The translations under genes and the position numbers were made by a program. A stretch of 8,763 bases of DNA, from assembly GCA_947499275.1 (NCBI GenBank), contig CANMNM010000043.1, positions 1 to 8,763 on the forward strand. Reading direction: 5' to 3'. The notes below the pieces were generated by a model. That model was not told where the DNA came from. It made no database searches and worked only from the letters and a program-made list of their open reading frames with translations. Shown here one piece after another: positions 6,016-8,763 of the stretch. Source of the stretch: Actinomycetota bacterium. Its GTDB lineage: Bacteria > Actinomycetota > Actinomycetes > S36-B12. Every line of letters starts with the position of its first letter. Within the stretch, counting starts at the first letter, position 1.

Positions 6016-8367
6016 TCACCTTTGCGTTACAGCGCTCCAGACCCCCTCGGGAGATAGTGAAAGTGACACGGCGCCGTCTAGGTCCGTCCGGTAAATCTTC
6101 GAACGGCCCCAGGCATCCAAGGCCTCAGGTGCTGGGTGACCGTAGTCATTGTCTTGGCCAACACTGATCAAGGCAATCTCAGCATGTGCCCAAGTGGCAA
6201 ACCCTTCATCGAGGTTGGCTGAACCGTGATGGGGAACCTTGACCACGTCAACGTCTACCGAAGTGAGTGAGCGCATGATTTCAGCCTGAGCCTCGCGCTC
6301 AACATCTCCGGTCAGCAGAATCCCACGGCCCTGGATTGTCACGAGAACGACAACACTGGCGTTGTTCGGCATAGATCCCTCCTGGATGAATCGAGCCGGC
6401 CACAGGACTTTAACCGTCATGTCCCCCAGCGAGTATTCCTGACCTGCGCTCACCTCAGATTGCGGGATCTCAGTTGGAATCTCACGTAAAACATATTCGA
6501 ATTGCTCAGCGGGCTCGTGGTAGCCCGTGGCAATGATTTGTTGGACATTTCGCCCTCTCAACGCTCCAGCTATTCCCCCAATATGGTCACGGTGGTAGTG
6601 GGTGAGCACGATCGCTGAAATTTCAGTGACACCCAAATCCTTCAGGCAGTTATCGATAACCGTGTCTTCACCGCCAACATCAAAAACTATGACGCTGCCA
6701 CTTCGATCCCGTACAACCAGTCCATCTCCTTGGCCAACATCACACATCACTATCGACCAGGAATCACCCGGCCAGTTATTCCATGGAGCCAAATGGGTCC
6801 CCTGAACTAATAAGAAAAGGACTAGTGCAACTCCCCCGCCAACCGCTATCAGCGGCTGCGAGAAATACCATGTCAGCACCACAATTCCCGTAACAAGAAT
6901 CAATGCCACGATTACTGCAAGTCCACTCAATGCCGGCCAACTTGAAAAATAAGCTGCAAGCCCTGCGATCCACATGGCGGGCCACGAACTCGCTAACGCC
7001 AAACCATGTGCGAGTTCAGGACTAACCAACGACATCATTGAACTCAGCAATCCCCCAACGGTGATGAACACCACCATGGGCATTGCCAAAATATTTGCCG
7101 GGACCGAACCGAGCCCGATCGGTGTTCCCATAGCGATTAACACGGGCAGGGTTGCGAGCTGCGCCGAAATCGTCAGCAAAGCAGCGACGAGGATTACTGG
7201 TGGAGTTCGCATCAGATATGGCGTGCGTTGCGCGTATTCCATCAAGATCGGGGTCAGTACGACGATTCCAGCCGTGGCACACACCGACAGTGCGAAACCC
7301 CACGAGATTCCCAAACTTGGATCAAAAATTAATAGGATGATGACCGCGGTCGACAAAATTGATGGCCCAGCCGTTCGCCCTCCAACGAGAAATGCAATCA
7401 CCACAATCGCTCCCATGGTCGCGGCTCTAACAACACTGGGTTGCGGTTGTACCAAGATCACATAAAAGCCCAATGCGCCAAGGGAGAGAGCAACGCGGCC
7501 AAGCAGTTTCACCCCTGCGAGCACGCTGACCAAAATCACCATGGCTAAAACAATGGCGACATTTCCACCGGAAACCGCCGTTAAATGCGCCAGACCACTT
7601 GAACGCATCTGGTCGCGAAGTTCACCGGGTAACGCTGATTCGTCACCGATAGCTAACCCTGCAACAAGTGAGCCACCCCGCTCATCAATGCCATGCAGTG
7701 CACGAGTGAGACCTCCCCGCATTAACTGTGCGAGTGAATCAACAAAGCCTGGCAGGCTAATTTGTTCAATGTTGCTGACCGAACTCACTCCCGCTGCGAA
7801 ATTTCCGTACCGATAAGACCGACCCAGTTTTCCGGTGAGAATCACCGATGAACCAGGTGCTGGCACAACAACCCCGGCCTCAACTTCAACTGTCACCGGT
7901 ACCTCTATTGAGTAGGACACTTCTCCAACCGTGATTGAGTCGGTCGCCAGAGTGAAAACTTGAATTTCCGGGGGCTTCCACACTAAGGAAGTTGGTGTCG
8001 AACGTGTTTGCGCTTGCGTACTGATCACACCGCTGATCTGAGCCATCGGTTTTTGGTTGATCCACCCCGATAGTGGTTCGCTGGTTTGGGCGCTGATCTG
8101 AAGGGCCGTGACACCGCACCCAAGCAGGACAAAGAAAAAGAAAATCACGCAAACCCGAAATGCATGCGAGCCAAATTCACGGGGACGCCGCAAACAAAAG
8201 TAGACACTCGTTGCTCCCAGAATGACGCACCCTGCAAGAACCAGCCCGAGTGCAACCTGTGCAAGTGAGTTCCGGGTAACTGGATCTGAATTTCTTCCGG
8301 TAAGAAAAAAGGTCGCTAAAACACCAATCCATAAACCAACGGCGGGGAAAACTAGCCGCAGATCCAT
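6016..8367 (-). CDS. comEC: ComEC/Rec2-type DNA uptake channel with metallo-beta-lactamase domain
   Basis: ComEC forms the inner-membrane pore through which single-stranded DNA enters during natural transformation. The 783-residue protein has three parts. Two or three N-terminal membrane helices (about 5-90) are followed by an OB-fold-like extracellular region (DUF4131 type, about 100-205). The multi-helix competence domain runs from about 215 to 530, with the conserved LTAVSGGNV near 260. The C-terminal metallo-beta-lactamase domain runs from about 538 and includes CDVGQGDG near 541, THYHRDH near 588, LLTGD and the VPHHGS motif. All metal-binding signatures are intact, so the nuclease proposed to degrade the non-transported strand may be active. 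The ATG at 8367 is the only possible start because the comEA stop is in frame 15 bases upstream. No good ribosome binding site is present, which suggests reinitiation after comEA. Whether the organism is actually competent cannot be told here. Confidence 0.97.
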   Translation of the reverse strand: MDLRLVFPAVGLWIGVLATFFLTGRNSDPVTRNSLAQVALGLVLAGCVILGATSVYFCLRRPREFGSHAFRVCVIFFFFVLLGCGVTALQISAQTSEPLSGWINQKPMAQISGVISTQAQTRSTPTSLVWKPPEIQVFTLATDSITVGEVSYSIEVPVTVEVEAGVVVPAPGSSVILTGKLGRSYRYGNFAAGVSSVSNIEQISLPGFVDSLAQLMRGGLTRALHGIDERGGSLVAGLAIGDESALPGELRDQMRSSGLAHLTAVSGGNVAIVLAMVILVSVLAGVKLLGRVALSLGALGFYVILVQPQPSVVRAATMGAIVVIAFLVGGRTAGPSILSTAVIILLIFDPSLGISWGFALSVCATAGIVVLTPILMEYAQRTPYLMRTPPVILVAALLTISAQLATLPVLIAMGTPIGLGSVPANILAMPMVVFITVGGLLSSMMSLVSPELAHGLALASSWPAMWIAGLAAYFSSWPALSGLAVIVALILVTGIVVLTWYFSQPLIAVGGGVALVLFLLVQGTHLAPWNNWPGDSWSIVMCDVGQGDGLVVRDRSGSVIVFDVGGEDTVIDNCLKDLGVTEISAIVLTHYHRDHIGGIAGALRGRNVQQIIATGYHEPAEQFEYVLREIPTEIPQSEVSAGQEYSLGDMTVKVLWPARFIQEGSMPNNASVVVLVTIQGRGILLTGDVEREAQAEIMRSLTSVDVDVVKVPHHGSANLDEGFATWAHAEIALISVGQDNDYGHPAPEALDAWGRSKIYRTDLDGAVSLSLSPEGVWSAVTQR

Positions 8368-8379
8368 GTGACTGTGCCG

Positions 8380-8763
8380 TTAGAGGGTGGCAATATCGCG
8401 GACACTACCCATGATCGAGTCACCGATTCCTGAAACTTCACCCAACCCATCAATTGACGTGAAGGGTCCATTGGTCTCGCGGTAACTCACGATCCGCGCG
8501 GCAATAACAGGTCCAACACCGGGCAGGTCTTCTAGTTCACTCACCGAGGCACTATTGATGCTGATTCCACTACCGGCGCCACCGGATGAGCTCTCCCCCA
8601 CCAAAATCTGTTCACCGTCAACAACCGCACGGGCTAAGTTCACCGAATTCGCTGCGCTTCTTTTACTAACACCACCGGCCGCTTCAATGGCGTCAGCAAT
8701 GCGAGAGCCAACGGGAAGCTCATACAGCCCCGGGTTCTTAACGGAACCGGCCACATGGACAAC
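8380..8763 (-). CDS. comEA: ComEA-type DNA-binding competence protein, C-terminal part, cut by window edge
   Basis: ComEA is a membrane-anchored receptor that binds double-stranded DNA outside the membrane and passes it to ComEC. The visible 127 residues start inside the protein (VVHVAGSVKNPG). The GTG at 8754 is an internal valine codon, not a start. The N-terminal membrane anchor is outside the window. Visible first is a SLBB-like domain (VAGSVKNPGLYELPVGSRIADAIEAAGG), then a Gly/Ser-rich linker, then a C-terminal helix-hairpin-helix DNA-binding domain. That domain contains INSASVSELEDLPGVGPVIAARIVSYR and a second hairpin, IDGLGEVSGIGDSIM. This SLBB plus HhH layout is usual for Gram-positive ComEA. 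The stop lies 12 bases before comEC. Confidence 0.95.
   Translation of the reverse strand, partial: VVHVAGSVKNPGLYELPVGSRIADAIEAAGGVSKRSAANSVNLARAVVDGEQILVGESSSGGAGSGISINSASVSELEDLPGVGPVIAARIVSYRETNGPFTSIDGLGEVSGIGDSIMGSVRDIATL

Noticed and set aside
5569..6057. 162-codon plus-strand open frame opposite holA
   Set aside because: Its Ser/Thr-rich composition is typical of an antisense shadow, and it lacks domain features.
6974..7465. 163-codon plus-strand open frame opposite comEC
   Set aside because: It is the complement of the hydrophobic competence domain, has no ribosome binding site or family resemblance, and is explained by codon bias in comEC.
8754..8754. GTG at 8754 as the comEA start
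   Set aside because: The frame stays open to the window edge and encodes VVHVAGSV, the usual beginning of the SLBB domain, so this GTG is an internal valine.
1..8763. Mobile elements, CRISPR arrays, tRNA or rRNA genes, or a novel defence or biosynthetic system
   Set aside because: No transposase, integrase, regularly spaced repeats or RNA-gene signature was seen. Every sizeable gene belongs to a well-known conserved family in a conserved order.

Overview
The window looks like an ordinary, gene-dense piece of chromosome from an actinobacterium (Actinomycetota). Base composition is moderate by eye, clearly lower than in Streptomyces or Mycobacterium. The gene order comEA-comEC-holA / rpsT / lepA-hemW-hrcA-dnaJ is a conserved actinobacterial arrangement. 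The protein sequences, especially LepA and HrcA, read as Micrococcales-like, but I cannot fix the genus by reading alone. A low-GC lineage such as a freshwater Microbacteriaceae relative is only a guess.

Layout: on the minus strand, read right to left, the first block is comEA (cut by the window edge), comEC and holA, packed with gaps of 12 and 1 bases. rpsT is the only plus-strand gene. It converges on holA, and the stem of its terminator is built from the last codons of holA. A divergent intergenic region of 154 bases (4566-4719), rich in a TAGGGGT motif, separates rpsT from the second minus-strand block: lepA, hemW (4-base ATGA overlap with lepA), hrcA and dnaJ (cut by the window edge). 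A 118-base gap between hemW and hrcA carries a clear CIRCE operator and a plausible promoter, so hrcA-dnaJ can be transcribed and repressed separately from lepA-hemW.

Functional themes: ComEA and ComEC bind and import DNA across the membrane. HolA is the clamp-loader delta subunit of DNA polymerase III. S20 and LepA serve the small ribosomal subunit and translation. HemW is a radical-SAM, haem-binding protein. HrcA with the CIRCE site controls the heat-shock response together with the J-domain co-chaperone.

I found no tRNA, rRNA, CRISPR array, insertion sequence, phage gene or unknown protein family, and no gene-free stretch longer than 154 bases. I do not see an undescribed system here. The least explained element is the repeat cluster between lepA and rpsT.
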